Source of the DNA: Georgfuchsia toluolica | Lineage (GTDB): Bacteria; Pseudomonadota; Gammaproteobacteria; Burkholderiales; Rhodocyclaceae | Direction: 5' to 3' | DNA: 64,000 nucleotides | Assembly (NCBI RefSeq): GCF_907163265.1 | Contig: NZ_CAJQUM010000001.1 | Location: 2,542,001-2,606,000 of the forward strand | In this document: in pieces, positions 27,303 to 38,367 of the stretch | How the letters are laid out: each line of letters opens with the position of its first letter | Numbering within the stretch: the stretch's first letter is position 1 | The notes under the pieces: generated by a model | The model's input: only the letters and a program-made list of their open reading frames with translations | What the model was told of the DNA's origin: nothing | Databases searched by the model: none | Program-made: the position numbers and the translations under genes

Positions 27303-27329
27303 GTCATTCCCGCGAAGGCGGGAATCCAG
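27303..27329. repeat. Dispersed palindromic repeat, copy 1
   Basis: GTCATTCCCGCGAAGGCGGG followed by AATCCAG forms an inverted repeat (ATTCCCGC / GCGGGAAT). The same 27 bases recur at 49432–49458 with one mismatch. A second CGCGGGG-containing arm near 27385 suggests a longer element within the 249-base gap upstream of pap. Confidence 0.75.
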
Positions 27330-27434
27330 AGGTGTTATCGCGAAAAACCCATGGATCCCCGCCCGGTGTGGCCCTTGGCCATTCGCGGGGAGGACGACAT
27401 TTGACTGTTGGTACAAGAATTTCAAAGCACCACA

Positions 27435-28163
27435 CTAGCAATCACCCCATATCGCCATCAATGCCGCCAGCATCGCCAGCCCGGCCGTCTCGGTGCGCAG
27501 CACACGCGGGCCGAACCCCAAAGGCTTGAAGCCGGACAGCAGCGCAATCTCGATTTCGCCCTCTTCAAAACCCCCTTCGGGCCCGACCAGAATCGTGACC
27601 GAACCTTTCGGCCTGGGCAGATCGCGCAGACGCTCGCCTGCGCCCGGCAGCAGCAACAAGCGTAACTCATTCTCCGCCGCAGGCTGTGCCAGATATTGAG
27701 GAAGATCATGCAAGGGCGAGATATTGGGCAGCATATTGGCGTTGCATTGTTCGCAGGCGGCGACCACCACATTGCGCCAGTGAAGCTGGCGCCGCGCCAG
27801 TTTCTCGCCGGACAGGCGCACCACGCTGCGTCTGGCGACGACCGGCTGGATCACGGCAACGCCGAGCTCCACCGCCTTTTGCATCACCCAGTCCATCTTG
27901 TCGGCGGCCGGCAGCGCCTGCACCAGGGTTACCCGCAACTCGGGCGCATGGCTGGCCGGATCGAAACGATCCAGCGCGACATGCACAGTTGGCTTCATGC
28001 GCACGATATGCGCCGTCCATTCCCCGCCGCGCCCATCGAACAGGCGCACCTCGTCGTCCGGCTTCAGGCGCAGCACGTTCGCTGCATGATGGGCTGCTTC
28101 GGGCGGCAGATCGACCGAAGCGCCGGGGGCGAGCAGACTGGGGGTGAAGAAGCGGGGAGACAT
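27435..28163 (-). CDS. rsmE: 16S rRNA m3U1498 methyltransferase
   Basis: A 242-residue SPOUT-class methyltransferase that methylates N3 of U1498 in 16S rRNA. An N-terminal PUA-like domain (PRFFTPSLL, HHAANVLRLKPDDEVRLFDG) precedes the trefoil-knot domain with ILVGPEGGFEEGEIE and LGPRVLRTETA-like GFGPRVLRTETAGLAML near the C-terminus. DWVMQKAVELGV is another hallmark. Start 28163 matches the family's MSPRFF opening; the longer frame would add 33 unrelated residues. Confidence 0.95.
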   Translation of the reverse strand: MSPRFFTPSLLAPGASVDLPPEAAHHAANVLRLKPDDEVRLFDGRGGEWTAHIVRMKPTVHVALDRFDPASHAPELRVTLVQALPAADKMDWVMQKAVELGVAVIQPVVARRSVVRLSGEKLARRQLHWRNVVVAACEQCNANMLPNISPLHDLPQYLAQPAAENELRLLLLPGAGERLRDLPRPKGSVTILVGPEGGFEEGEIEIALLSGFKPLGFGPRVLRTETAGLAMLAALMAIWGDC

Positions 28164-28809
28164 TGGCCGATTATAGGGCGGGAGGGCGGCGCGGTTTCCC
28201 GATCGCGCCCGTTCCGCGCGGCGGAGCTGGCCGGTAATGCAAAACGAATACTGCCGCGGCAAGTCGAATCACATGAACTTTTGGCTGTGGGCCAGCGTCA
28301 CGCCACAGCCGGGAAATCGTGGTCTGCCCCCTATTACGTATGCTATTACGTGCCACGCTCCCTCAATCATTCCTGCAAAGGCACCACTGCCTCGCTGCCG
28401 CAAACATTACGGCTTGCGCAGCGGGAAAATTTATGCTAATGGGATCAAACAATACATTCGGCATTTTGGCAAGCGCGGCGGCAGCTTGCCGTTTTGTCGC
28501 CCAAAACAGGCCCGGATTTGGAAAAGAAGGCGAAATCGCCGATAATTGGCGACTTCCTCATGTTCTTGCTGCATCGCCATGTCCGCATCGATCACTGCCG
28601 CCGCGTTAATCGCCCCACATGAACGTGTTGGCGCGATACGCGCGCAGGACAGGGATGCCGTGGCGAAGGCCACGTCGCGCCACCCCGGCGCGCCGCCAGA
28701 CTTGGCCGAGTTTCCTGCGCCCCCGCGGGCCTTCTGAAAATCCCCTTATCGCGCAACACTGCCGCATCACTTTTCCCGTATTTTCGTTCAACTCTATGGA
28801 GTGCAACCC
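28164..28809. other. 646-base intergenic region without a recognised gene
   Basis: It separates the divergent rsmE and long-GAPDH genes and so must hold both promoters. Short frames (up to about 100 codons) show no family resemblance or ribosome sites. No tRNA or known structured RNA is recognised. Small hairpins such as GTGGCG / CGCCAC-type repeats near 28660–28690 are present. A hidden small RNA cannot be excluded. Confidence 0.45.
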
Positions 28810-30276
28810 ATGACTACGCAAGCACCAGCCCGGCCCAAACCAGACGACTATTTCAGCGATTGGAAAAAGCGGGAGGCCTTGGCGGAAGCGATGATTCCGA
28901 TTATCGGCAAGCTGTATCGGAAAAACGTCGCTTGCTATATGTACGGCAGACTGCTCGTCAACCGGTCTGTGATCGACATCATGAAAGCTCACCGTTTTGT
29001 AAGACAGGTCGAGCAAAACGAACTTTCCGAATTTGACAGTTATCCCGTATTTGAGGTGTTGTCCGAACTGGAACTGGGTTCCAGTCATGTTGACGTTGGC
29101 CAGATAGCGGCCAAGTACAAGAAATACAAGGGGCCGCTGTCACTCACCGAATTCGTCAAGAATGAGGTCAGCGGCGCCATCGGCAGCTCCTATAAACCCA
29201 TTCCCAAACCGGTTGACGTTGTGCTTTACGGCTTTGGCCGAATCGGCAGGCTATTGGCCAGAATCATGATTGAAAAGGCGGGCGGCGGTGACGTGCTTCG
29301 TTTAAGGGCGGTCGTGGTCCGCAAAGGCAAGGGCAGCGACATTGTCAAGCGCGCCAGCCTGCTGCGCCGCGATTCCGTGCATGGATCATTCCACGGCACC
29401 ATCCGTATCGACGAAGACACCGACACCTTCATCGCCAACGGCAACGAGGTGAAAATGATTTACGCCTCCTCGCCGGCCGAAATCGATTACACCAAATATG
29501 GCATTCATGATGCGATTGTCATCGACAATACCGGGATGTGGCGCAGCGAAGAAGATCTGTCACAGCACCTGAAATGTCCGGGTGTGGCCAAGGTTGTTCT
29601 GACCGCGCCAGGGAAAGGCAAGCTGAAGAATGTCGTATTCGGCGTCAACGACAACATCATCACGCCGGATGACAGGATTGTTACCGCCGCGTCCTGCACC
29701 ACCAACGCCATCGTGCCGGTGTTGCGCGTCATGCATGATCACTTCGGCATCGTGCACGGTCACGTTGAAACCGTGCATTCCTATACCAATGACCAGAACC
29801 TGATCGACAACTACCACAAGAAGGAACGCCGCGGCCGCAGCGCTGTGCTCAATATGGTGATCACCGAGACCGGCGCCGCCAAGGCCGTGGCCGGCGCGCT
29901 GCCCGAGCTGACGGGCAGGATAACCGGCAATGCGATACGGGTACCCACGCCGAATGTCTCGATGGCCATCCTTAATTTGCTGTTGGAAAAAGAGTCCACT
30001 GTCGATGAGGTAAATGAGGTGATGCGGCAGGCCGCGCTGCATTCGCCACTGCGCAAGCAGATCGATTACACCAATTCGCCGGAAGTGGTCTCTTCCGACT
30101 TTATCGGTTCCCGCCATGCCTGCATCTTCGACTCCCAGGCGACCATCGTCGATGGCAAGAACGCGGTGCTGTATTGCTGGTACGACAACGAATTCGGTTA
30201 TTCGATGCAGGTGCACCGCATTGTCGAAAGGCTTGCCGGCGTCAAATACGACGTGTACCCCAAGGACGATCAATAG
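28810..30276 (+). CDS. Long-form glyceraldehyde-3-phosphate dehydrogenase
   Basis: A 488-residue GAPDH with an N-terminal extension of about 130 residues before the Rossmann start VVLYGFGRIGRLLAR. The catalytic cysteine lies in ASCTTNAIVPVL and the C-terminal NAD-contact block is WYDNEFGYSMQV. The extension (KKREALAEAMIPIIGKLYRK) is shared with a family of long bacterial GAPDHs in Pseudomonas and Vibrio relatives. ATG at 28810 has GGAG 8 bases upstream and is preferred to the GTG at 28801. A canonical 331-residue GAPDH lies at 32.6 kb, so the two may serve opposite directions or cofactors; that is inference. Confidence 0.9.
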   Translation: MTTQAPARPKPDDYFSDWKKREALAEAMIPIIGKLYRKNVACYMYGRLLVNRSVIDIMKAHRFVRQVEQNELSEFDSYPVFEVLSELELGSSHVDVGQIAAKYKKYKGPLSLTEFVKNEVSGAIGSSYKPIPKPVDVVLYGFGRIGRLLARIMIEKAGGGDVLRLRAVVVRKGKGSDIVKRASLLRRDSVHGSFHGTIRIDEDTDTFIANGNEVKMIYASSPAEIDYTKYGIHDAIVIDNTGMWRSEEDLSQHLKCPGVAKVVLTAPGKGKLKNVVFGVNDNIITPDDRIVTAASCTTNAIVPVLRVMHDHFGIVHGHVETVHSYTNDQNLIDNYHKKERRGRSAVLNMVITETGAAKAVAGALPELTGRITGNAIRVPTPNVSMAILNLLLEKESTVDEVNEVMRQAALHSPLRKQIDYTNSPEVVSSDFIGSRHACIFDSQATIVDGKNAVLYCWYDNEFGYSMQVHRIVERLAGVKYDVYPKDDQ

Positions 30277-30538
30277 CGGCTTCGTTGCGCGGGTGCCACG
30301 GGAGGGAAGCCGGCGCCGCCGGGCCGGCAACCCCCCTCGTTTGTCAAGAACTTCCTGATGGTTCGCGTGGGTACATAAGCGTGCTCACGCAGCCGCCCTC
30401 TCCCTGGCTCCTCGCCCGCTTTGCGAGGCAAGGGAAGAAGGCTTTTGCTTCGCGCCGCCAAAAAGAAAAATCACTTATCCACCCGCCGATTTCACCGATA
30501 ATCACGACTTGTTCCGCCCCACCGACCAAGGGAAACAG

Positions 30539-32560
30539 ATGTCATCCTCCACTTTCAGCGACTTCGAGCCGCCCGTGTTCAATAATCTTACCAGCGCGAT
30601 TCGCGCGCTCGCCATGGATGCCGTGCAAAAGGCCAACTCCGGCCATCCCGGCGCGCCGATGGGCATGGCGGAAATTGCCGAAGTGCTGTGGAACCACCAT
30701 TTGCGGCACAATCCGGCCAACCCCAAATGGCCGGGACGCGACCGTTTCGTGCTTTCCAACGGCCACGGCTCGATGCTGCTCTATGCCCTGCTGCACCTGA
30801 CCGGCTACGATCTGTCAATCGACGACATCAAGCAGTTCCGCCAGTTGCACAGCAAAACCCCCGGCCACCCGGAATATGGCTACACCCCGGGCGTCGAGAC
30901 CACCACCGGCCCACTTGGTCAGGGCATTGCCAACGCCGTCGGCATGGCAATGGCCGAGAAACTGCTGGCCAACGAATTCAACCGTCCCGGGCACGAGATC
31001 GTCGATCATCGCACCTGGGTCTTTCTCGGCGATGGTTGCCTGATGGAAGGCATTTCGCACGAGGCCTGTGCGCTGGCCGGCACCTGGGGGCTGGGCAAGC
31101 TGACCGCCTTCTGGGATGACAACGGGATTTCCATCGATGGCCATGTCGAGGGCTGGTTTACCGACAACACGCCACAGCGCTTCGAGGCCTATGGCTGGCA
31201 TGTGCTTGCCAATGTCGACGGCCACGATCCCGAAGCCCTGCACGCCGCCATCAGCGCCGCCAAGGCTGTCACCGACAAGCCCTCGCTGATCTGCTGCAAA
31301 ACCGTGATCGGCGCCGGCAGTCCCAACAAGGCGGGTACCCACGACGTGCATGGCTCGCCACTGGGCGAGGCCGAAATCGCTGCAGTACGCCCGCATATCG
31401 GCTGGAATTTTGCCCCCTTCGAGATTCCCCAGGATGTCTACGACATATGGAATGCAAAGAAGAAGGGCGCCAAGCTGGAGTCCGACTGGTGCCAGAGACT
31501 TGACCTTTACGCCAAGGATCATCCTGATCTCGCCGCCGAATTCAAGCGCCGCATGGCCAATGAACTGCCCGCCGCCTGGCCCGAACATGCCAGGAAAGCC
31601 CTTGCCGAGATCAACGCGAAAGCCGAAACCGTTGCCACCCGCAAGGCCTCGCAAATCGCCATCAATGCCCTGGCGCCGGCACTGCCCGAGTTTGTCGGCG
31701 GTTCGGCCGACCTGACCGGCTCCAATCTCACCAACTGGGCCGGTTGCCGCCACGTCGCCGGCAAGACGCCCGGCAACTACATTTCCTACGGCGTGCGCGA
31801 ATTCGGCATGGCGGCAATCATGAACGGCATGGCGCTGCATGGCGGCATCCTGCCCTTCGGTGGCACTTTCCTGATGTTTTCGGAATACGCCCGCAATGCC
31901 CTGCGCATGGCGGCGCTGATGAAGCAGCGCGTCATTCATGTATTTACCCACGATTCCATCGGTCTCGGCGAAGACGGGCCGACGCACCAGCCGGTCGAGC
32001 AAATCGCCACGCTGCGCATGATCCCCAACATGGCGGTGTGGCGTCCCTGCGATACTGCCGAAACCATGGTGGCCTGGATCAGCGCCGTTGAAAGACATGA
32101 CGGCCCGACCGCGCTCGCGCTATCGCGCCAGAACTTGTCTTTCGTCAAGCGCGATGCGCAAACCATAGCCAACATCGCGCGCGGCGGCTACATCATTTCC
32201 GAAAGCCAGGGCACGGCCCGCGCCGTGCTGATCGCCACCGGGTCGGAAGTCGAACTGGCGCTGAAGGCGCAGGCTGCGCTCCAAGCGCAAGGCATTCCCG
32301 CGCGCGTGGTCTCGATGCCCTGTACCAGTCTGTTCGATGCGCAGGATAAGGCGTATCGTGACAGCGTGCTGCCGCAAGGTATCGCGCGTGTCGCCATTGA
32401 AGCCGGCGTAACTGCCGGCTGGTACAAGTACGTCGGGCTCGACGGCGCCGTCATCGGCCTCGACCGTTTCGGCGAGTCGGCCCCGGCCGGCGTGCTGTTC
32501 AAGGAATTCGGCTTCACCGTGGAGCATGTCGTTCAGGCGGTGGCGTCGGTGCTGGTTTAG
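30539..32560 (+). CDS. tkt: Transketolase
   Basis: A 673-residue ThDP enzyme that moves two-carbon units between sugar phosphates in the pentose phosphate and Calvin cycles. The N-terminal block is [20 protein letters not shown], the ThDP motif [18 protein letters not shown] with DDNGISIDG, and the pyrimidine domain has [18 protein letters not shown] plus [22 protein letters not shown] 30539 gives the usual family start. It opens the tkt–gap–pgk–pyk–fba series, with gap 29 bases downstream. Confidence 0.97.
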   Translation: MSSSTFSDFEPPVFNNLTSAIRALAMDAVQKANSGHPGAPMGMAEIAEVLWNHHLRHNPANPKWPGRDRFVLSNGHGSMLLYALLHLTGYDLSIDDIKQFRQLHSKTPGHPEYGYTPGVETTTGPLGQGIANAVGMAMAEKLLANEFNRPGHEIVDHRTWVFLGDGCLMEGISHEACALAGTWGLGKLTAFWDDNGISIDGHVEGWFTDNTPQRFEAYGWHVLANVDGHDPEALHAAISAAKAVTDKPSLICCKTVIGAGSPNKAGTHDVHGSPLGEAEIAAVRPHIGWNFAPFEIPQDVYDIWNAKKKGAKLESDWCQRLDLYAKDHPDLAAEFKRRMANELPAAWPEHARKALAEINAKAETVATRKASQIAINALAPALPEFVGGSADLTGSNLTNWAGCRHVAGKTPGNYISYGVREFGMAAIMNGMALHGGILPFGGTFLMFSEYARNALRMAALMKQRVIHVFTHDSIGLGEDGPTHQPVEQIATLRMIPNMAVWRPCDTAETMVAWISAVERHDGPTALALSRQNLSFVKRDAQTIANIARGGYIISESQGTARAVLIATGSEVELALKAQAALQAQGIPARVVSMPCTSLFDAQDKAYRDSVLPQGIARVAIEAGVTAGWYKYVGLDGAVIGLDRFGESAPAGVLFKEFGFTVEHVVQAVASVLV

Positions 32561-32565
32561 CGTAG

Positions 32566-33585
<1,020 letters not shown>

Positions 33586-33592
33586 AAATCGT

Positions 33593-33665
33593 GAGGAGAG
33601 ATGAGTGAGGGGTGAGGAGTAAAACCCCTCGTTTTTCGCTCCTTACTCCTTACCACTAACTCCTC
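33593..33665. other. Imperfect inverted repeat between gap and pgk
   Basis: Arms of roughly 30 bases, GAGGAGAGATGAGTGAGGGG and onward against the mirror of CTCCTTACTCCTTACCACTA through CTCCTC, face each other across a short spacer. The transcript could form a long, mismatched hairpin just before the pgk start. No T run follows, so it may modulate processing or read-through from gap into pgk. Confidence 0.5.
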
Positions 33666-33676
33666 GCTGCGAAGCT

Positions 33677-34858
33677 ATGAAATTCATCAAACTTACCGAT
33701 CTCGATCTCAGGAACAAGCGCGTATTCATTCGTTCCGACCTCAATGTGCCGGTCAAGGATGGCAAGATAACGTCCGACGCCCGCATCACCGCTTCCATGC
33801 CGACCATCCTGCACTGCCTTAAGGCAGGCGCGAAGGTAATGGTCACTTCCCATCTCGGTCGCCCCGAGGAAGGCGTATTCACCGAGGAAAATTCGCTCAA
33901 GCCGGTGGCCGACGTGTTGTCCGCCAGGCTCGGCCGTCCGGTGCGCCTGATTCGCGACTGGGTCGACGGCGGCTTCGATGTCGCGGCAGGGGAAATGGTT
34001 CTGCTCGAGAACTGCCGCATCAACAAGGGCGAGAAAAAGAATGTCGATGAGTTGGCCCGGAAGTACGCGGCACTGTGCGACATCTTTGTCATGGACGCTT
34101 TCGGTACCGCGCACCGGGCCGAGGCCTCGACCCACGGCATCGCCAAGTTCGCGCCGGTCGCCTGTGCCGGCCTGCTCGTCGCGGAAGAACTCGACGCCCT
34201 GACCAAGGCCCTGCTCAATCCCGCGCGGCCGATGGTGGCGATCGTCGGCGGCTCGAAGGTGTCGACCAAACTCACCGTGCTTGAATCGCTGTCCGAGAAA
34301 GTGGACCAACTGGTCGTGGGCGGCGGCATTGCCAATACCTTTTTGCTGGCTTGCGGCAAAGTCATCGGCAAGTCGCTCTGCGAAACCGATCTGGTGCCAA
34401 CCGCCCAGGCCCTGATGGAAAAGATGACCAAGCGCGGCGCCACCATCCCCATCGCCGTCGACGTGGTGGTGGGCAAGAATTTCGCCGCTACCGAGCCGGC
34501 GGTGCTGAAGGATGCCGGCGCCGTCGTTGCTGACGAGATGATTCTCGACATCGGCCCGAAGAGCGCGCAGGAGCTGGCCGATATCATCATGCAGGCCGGC
34601 ACGGTTGTGTGGAACGGCCCGGTCGGCGTGTTCGAGTTTGACCAGTTCGGCGAGGGAACGAAGAAGATCGCCAAGGCGATTGCCGAGACCAGGGCCTTCA
34701 CCCTGGCCGGCGGTGGCGACACCATCGCCGCCATCCAGAAATATGGCATCTACGACAAGGTGTCCTACATTTCGACTGCCGGCGGCGCCTTCCTCGAATT
34801 CCTCGAAGGCAAGACATTGCCTGCGGTAGAAATACTTGAGCAGCGTGCCGCCAAGTAG
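33677..34858 (+). CDS. pgk: Phosphoglycerate kinase
   Basis: A 393-residue enzyme transferring phosphate between 1,3-bisphosphoglycerate and ADP. It shows [15 protein letters not shown], the substrate loop [38 protein letters not shown] and the C-terminal nucleotide-binding [13 protein letters not shown] with [13 protein letters not shown]. The length is standard. It follows gap by 91 bases containing an inverted repeat and precedes pyk by 7 bases, so all are likely on one transcript. Confidence 0.98.
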   Translation: MKFIKLTDLDLRNKRVFIRSDLNVPVKDGKITSDARITASMPTILHCLKAGAKVMVTSHLGRPEEGVFTEENSLKPVADVLSARLGRPVRLIRDWVDGGFDVAAGEMVLLENCRINKGEKKNVDELARKYAALCDIFVMDAFGTAHRAEASTHGIAKFAPVACAGLLVAEELDALTKALLNPARPMVAIVGGSKVSTKLTVLESLSEKVDQLVVGGGIANTFLLACGKVIGKSLCETDLVPTAQALMEKMTKRGATIPIAVDVVVGKNFAATEPAVLKDAGAVVADEMILDIGPKSAQELADIIMQAGTVVWNGPVGVFEFDQFGEGTKKIAKAIAETRAFTLAGGGDTIAAIQKYGIYDKVSYISTAGGAFLEFLEGKTLPAVEILEQRAAK

Positions 34859-34865
34859 ATAGACC

Positions 34866-36302
34866 ATGCAACGCGCCACCAAAATCGTCGCCACGCTCGG
34901 CCCCGCTTCCTCGGACCGTGAATCGCTGGCGGCGTTGGTGGCGGCAGGCGTCAACGTGGTACGGCTGAATTTTTCCCACGGCACGGTGGACGATCATCGA
35001 CGTCGCATCGAATTTCTGCGCGATATTTGCAAGGAGCGGAATCGCACGGTCGGCGTGATGGCCGACCTGCAGGGGCCGAAGATCCGCATCGGAAAGTTCG
35101 CCAACGGGCCGATCCAGATCGCGGCCGGGCAGATCTTCATTCTCGACACGTCATGCAAAATGGGAAATGCGGAACGTGTCGGCCTCGACTACCCCGAGTT
35201 GATCAGGGATGTCGCCGTCGGTGACGTGCTGCTGTTCGACGACGGTCGCGTGGTAATGGACATCGAGCGCATCGAAGGCGGGCAAATCTTCTGCCGCAAT
35301 CGCCATGCTGGCGAACTGTCGAACAACAAGGGCATCAACAAGCAGGGTGGCGGCCTCTCGGCGCCGGCACTGACAGCAAAGGACATCGAGGACATCAAGA
35401 CCGCTGCTGAACTGAACGTTGATTTTGTCGCCGTTTCCTTCCCCAAGACGGGCAGCGACATGCGTCAGGCGCACGAATTCCTCACCGCCGCCGGTTCCGA
35501 TGCGCTGGTGGTTGCGAAGATTGAAAGAGTGGAGGCGATTGCCAATCTGGAAGACATTCTTGACGCCACCGACGGCGTGATGGTGGCACGCGGCGATCTC
35601 GCGGTCGAAGTCGGAGACGCGGCAGTCCCCGCCCTGCAAAAACGCATCATTCGCAGTGCGCGCGAACACAACAAGTTCGTCATCACCGCAACGCAGATGA
35701 TGGAGTCGATGATCCACAGTCCGGTGCCGACGCGGGCCGAGGTCTCCGATGTCGCCAATGCCGTGCTCGACGGCACCGATGCGGTGATGCTCTCGGCCGA
35801 AACTGCTTCCGGCGACTATCCGGTGCAGACCGTCGAAGCCATGGCGCGCGTTTGCGTCGCGGCGGAAAAGTCGAGGGAGGTCTCGCTCGACAAGGACTTT
35901 CTCAATCGCATATTTACCCGCATCGACCAGTCGATCGCCATGGCCGCGCTGTTTACCGCCTATCATCTCGACATCAAGGCCATCGCCGCACTCACCGAGT
36001 CCGGCGCGACGGCGCTGTGGATGTCGCGCCTCAACTGCGGCGTGCCGATCTACGCGCTGACCACCCAGGCGCGCACGCGCTACCGGGTCAGCCTGTTTCG
36101 CGATGTCACGCCGATCCTGCTCGAATATGCCGACAAGGATCGCGAAGAGCTGCTGCAACTGGCGGAGGCGGCGCTGATCGGGGCCGGCGCGGTCAAGCCC
36201 GGCGACCTGATCGTGCTCACCATCGGCGAACCGATCGGCCAGGCCGGTGGCACCAACAGCCTTAAAATCGTCAAGGTCGGCGAGTCCCGACCGGTTCATT
36301 AG
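34866..36302 (+). CDS. pyk: Pyruvate kinase
   Basis: A 478-residue enzyme forming pyruvate and ATP from phosphoenolpyruvate and ADP. It opens with RATKIVATLGPASSD, then VVRLNFSHGT, MADLQGPKIRIGKF, the active-site helix DGVMVARGDLAVEVG and FVITATQMMESMI with PTRAEVSDVANAVLDGTD. AETASGDYPVQTVE completes the barrel and the C-terminal allosteric domain is present. It lies 7 bases after pgk and 25 before fba. Confidence 0.97.
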   Translation: MQRATKIVATLGPASSDRESLAALVAAGVNVVRLNFSHGTVDDHRRRIEFLRDICKERNRTVGVMADLQGPKIRIGKFANGPIQIAAGQIFILDTSCKMGNAERVGLDYPELIRDVAVGDVLLFDDGRVVMDIERIEGGQIFCRNRHAGELSNNKGINKQGGGLSAPALTAKDIEDIKTAAELNVDFVAVSFPKTGSDMRQAHEFLTAAGSDALVVAKIERVEAIANLEDILDATDGVMVARGDLAVEVGDAAVPALQKRIIRSAREHNKFVITATQMMESMIHSPVPTRAEVSDVANAVLDGTDAVMLSAETASGDYPVQTVEAMARVCVAAEKSREVSLDKDFLNRIFTRIDQSIAMAALFTAYHLDIKAIAALTESGATALWMSRLNCGVPIYALTTQARTRYRVSLFRDVTPILLEYADKDREELLQLAEAALIGAGAVKPGDLIVLTIGEPIGQAGGTNSLKIVKVGESRPVH

Positions 36303-36327
36303 CTCCACACTTTTTTAGGAGAACATC

Positions 36328-37392
36328 ATGCCTTTCGTTTCCATGCGCCAACTGCTCGACCACGCTGCTGAAAACAATTACGGCCTGCCTGCCTTCAACG
36401 TCAACAACATGGAACAGGTGTGGGCCATCATGGAGGCCGCCAGTGAACTCGATGCACCGGTCATCATGCAGGCCAGCGCCGGCGCGCGCAAATATGCCGG
36501 CGAGCCCTTTCTGCGTCACCAGATCCTGGCCGCGCTGGAGGCCTATCCCAACATCCCCATCGTCATGCACCAGGATCACGGCCAGTCGCCTGCGGTATGC
36601 CTCGCCGCCATCCGCTCCGGCTTCACCAGCGTGATGATGGACGGCTCGCTGATGGAAGACGGCAAGAGCGTCTCCAGCTACGAATACAACGTCGACACCT
36701 CGCGCAAGGTGGTCGATATCGCCCATGCCATCGGCGTCACCGTCGAAGCCGAACTGGGCTGCCTCGGCTCGCTCGAAACCATGAAGGGCGACAAGGAAGA
36801 TGGTCACGGCGCCGAAGGCACCATGACCAAGGAGATGCTGCTGACCGATCCGGAACAGGCTGCCGACTTCGTCAAGAAGACGCAATGCGACGCGCTCGCC
36901 ATCGCCATCGGCACCTCGCACGGCGCCTACAAGTTCACCAAGAAGCCCACTGGCGACATCCTCGCCATCAGCCGCATCAAGGAAATCCACGCCCGCATCC
37001 CGAACACCCACCTCGTCATGCATGGGTCATCCTCGGTGCCGCAGGAACTGCTGGCCGAGATTCGCCAGTTCGGCGGCGACATGAAGGAGACCTACGGCGT
37101 GCCGGTGGAGGAAATCCAGGAAGGCATCAAGCACGGCGTACGCAAGATCAATATCGACACCGACATCCGGCTCGCCATGACCGGCGCCATTCGCCGCTAC
37201 TTCGTCGAGAACCCTTCCAAGTTCGATCCGCGCGATTACCTCAAGCCGGCCCGCGAAGCGGCGAAGAAAATCTGTCTCGCGCGTTACCAGCAGTTCGGCT
37301 GCGCCGGCCAGGCGAGCAAGATCAAGGCGGTGCCGCTGGACAAAATGGCCGAGCGCTACAAGAAGGGCGAACTGAACCAGATCGTCAAATAA
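36328..37392 (+). CDS. fba: Fructose-bisphosphate aldolase, class II
   Basis: A 354-residue zinc aldolase of the Calvin-cycle (CbbA/Fba type B) subgroup, joining dihydroxyacetone phosphate with glyceraldehyde 3-phosphate or erythrose 4-phosphate. Zinc ligands lie in [24 protein letters not shown] and [29 protein letters not shown] binds the phosphate. AGGAGA precedes the ATG by 6 bases. It closes the carbon operon; a strong hairpin follows the stop. Confidence 0.97.
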   Translation: MPFVSMRQLLDHAAENNYGLPAFNVNNMEQVWAIMEAASELDAPVIMQASAGARKYAGEPFLRHQILAALEAYPNIPIVMHQDHGQSPAVCLAAIRSGFTSVMMDGSLMEDGKSVSSYEYNVDTSRKVVDIAHAIGVTVEAELGCLGSLETMKGDKEDGHGAEGTMTKEMLLTDPEQAADFVKKTQCDALAIAIGTSHGAYKFTKKPTGDILAISRIKEIHARIPNTHLVMHGSSSVPQELLAEIRQFGGDMKETYGVPVEEIQEGIKHGVRKINIDTDIRLAMTGAIRRYFVENPSKFDPRDYLKPAREAAKKICLARYQQFGCAGQASKIKAVPLDKMAERYKKGELNQIVK

Positions 37393-37399
37393 GTTCGCG

Positions 37400-37441
37400 C
37401 CTGAAGCGCCGAGGGCAGCAATCGCTGCCCTCGCTTCAGCG
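37400..37441. terminator. Hairpin between convergent fba and rpiA
   Basis: CGAGGGCAGC (37410–37419) and GCTGCCCTCG (37424–37433) form a perfect 10-bp stem around AATC, extended by CTGAAGCG / CGCTTCAG. It lies between the two convergent stops and lacks a clear T run on either strand, so it is probably a bidirectional weak terminator or end-protecting hairpin. Confidence 0.6.
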
Positions 37442-38113
37442 CCCGCGCGTCAGCGTTTTAACGCCTTCGGCCGCCGCAAGCAGCAACACATCCGCACCCT
37501 GCCGGGCGAATAATCCGTTGCAGACCACGCCGGCGATTTGATTCAGTTCGGTCTCCAGGGCTACCGCGTTTCCGATGCTGAGTCCATGCACGTCGATAAT
37601 GACATTGCCGTTGTCGGTGACGAAGCCTTGGCGCAGCCGGGGTTGGCCGCCGAGTTTGGTGAGAGCGCGCGCGACCTGGGAGCGCGCCATCGGGATCACT
37701 TCCACGGGGAGCGGGAATTTTCCCAACGTCCTGACCAGTTTGCTCTGATCGCAGACACAGACAAAAGTCGTGGCCACGGCGGCCACGATTTTCTCGCGCG
37801 TGAGTGCGCCGCCGCCGCCCTTGATCATTTCCAGTTTGTCGTTGATCTCATCGGCGCCATCGACATACACCGGCATCTCCGACACGTCGTTGAGATCGAA
37901 GACCGGGATGCCGTATTTTTCCAGCCGCTGCCGGGTCGCTTCCGAACTGGCGACCGCGCCCTCGAGGCGGCTCTTGATGGCGGCTAGTTCGTCAATGAAG
38001 AAGTTCGCCGTCGAGCCGGTACCGACACCGATGATGGCGCCGGCGGGAATGTGATCGGCGACATAATCCCGTGCGGCGCGCGCGACGGCTTGCTTGAGTT
38101 CGTCCTGGGTCAT
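37436..38113 (-). CDS. rpiA: Ribose-5-phosphate isomerase A
   Basis: A 225-residue enzyme that interconverts ribose 5-phosphate and ribulose 5-phosphate. Motifs are [44 protein letters not shown] read as separate blocks, VCDQSKLV and [17 protein letters not shown]. Start 38113 has AGGAG 6 bases upstream; the longer frame adds 35 unrelated residues. It faces the tkt–fba operon and supplies the same pentose phosphate pool. Confidence 0.96.
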   Translation of the reverse strand: MTQDELKQAVARAARDYVADHIPAGAIIGVGTGSTANFFIDELAAIKSRLEGAVASSEATRQRLEKYGIPVFDLNDVSEMPVYVDGADEINDKLEMIKGGGGALTREKIVAAVATTFVCVCDQSKLVRTLGKFPLPVEVIPMARSQVARALTKLGGQPRLRQGFVTDNGNVIIDVHGLSIGNAVALETELNQIAGVVCNGLFARQGADVLLLAAAEGVKTLTRGR

Positions 38114-38344
38114 ATCGGCTCCTGGTGTTCGCGTGAAAGAACGTAAAACGAAGTGACTTGTTTTAATCGAGCGCAGCGAACCGGTTGTCACCTCCACCGC
38201 GAGGGGGCAAGACTTCATGCCCTTGCGCCTTTTTCTGTCTTGGCGTGACGCTGGCGACGATGCGCGTTGGGGCGATTCTACAGAATGAATCAGGGTTACT
38301 TATCCGCCCAGTCCGGTCCATATTTGCATTGAATATGCCCTAAT

Positions 38345-38361
38345 TATAATCTGGCTATAAT
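38345..38361 (+). promoter_or_regulatory. Possible promoter of the binding-protein/cyclase pair
   Basis: Two TATAAT hexamers lie at 38345–38350 and 38356–38361, with TTGCAT at 38324 as a possible -35 (15-base spacing to the first). No Shine–Dalgarno site is visible before the ATG at 38368, so the transcript would have a very short leader. Confidence 0.4.
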
Positions 38362-38367
38362 CATGGC

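Noticed and set aside
28237-28545. 102-codon frame between rsmE and the long GAPDH gene
   Set aside because: No ribosome site, no family resemblance, and composition unlike neighbouring coding DNA.
33656-34984. 442-codon frame antisense to pgk, and similar long frames antisense to argA, aceE, ntrC, tkt, pyk and pap
   Set aside because: All lie opposite well-supported genes and read as low-complexity Arg/Gly/His-rich sequence typical of shadow frames.
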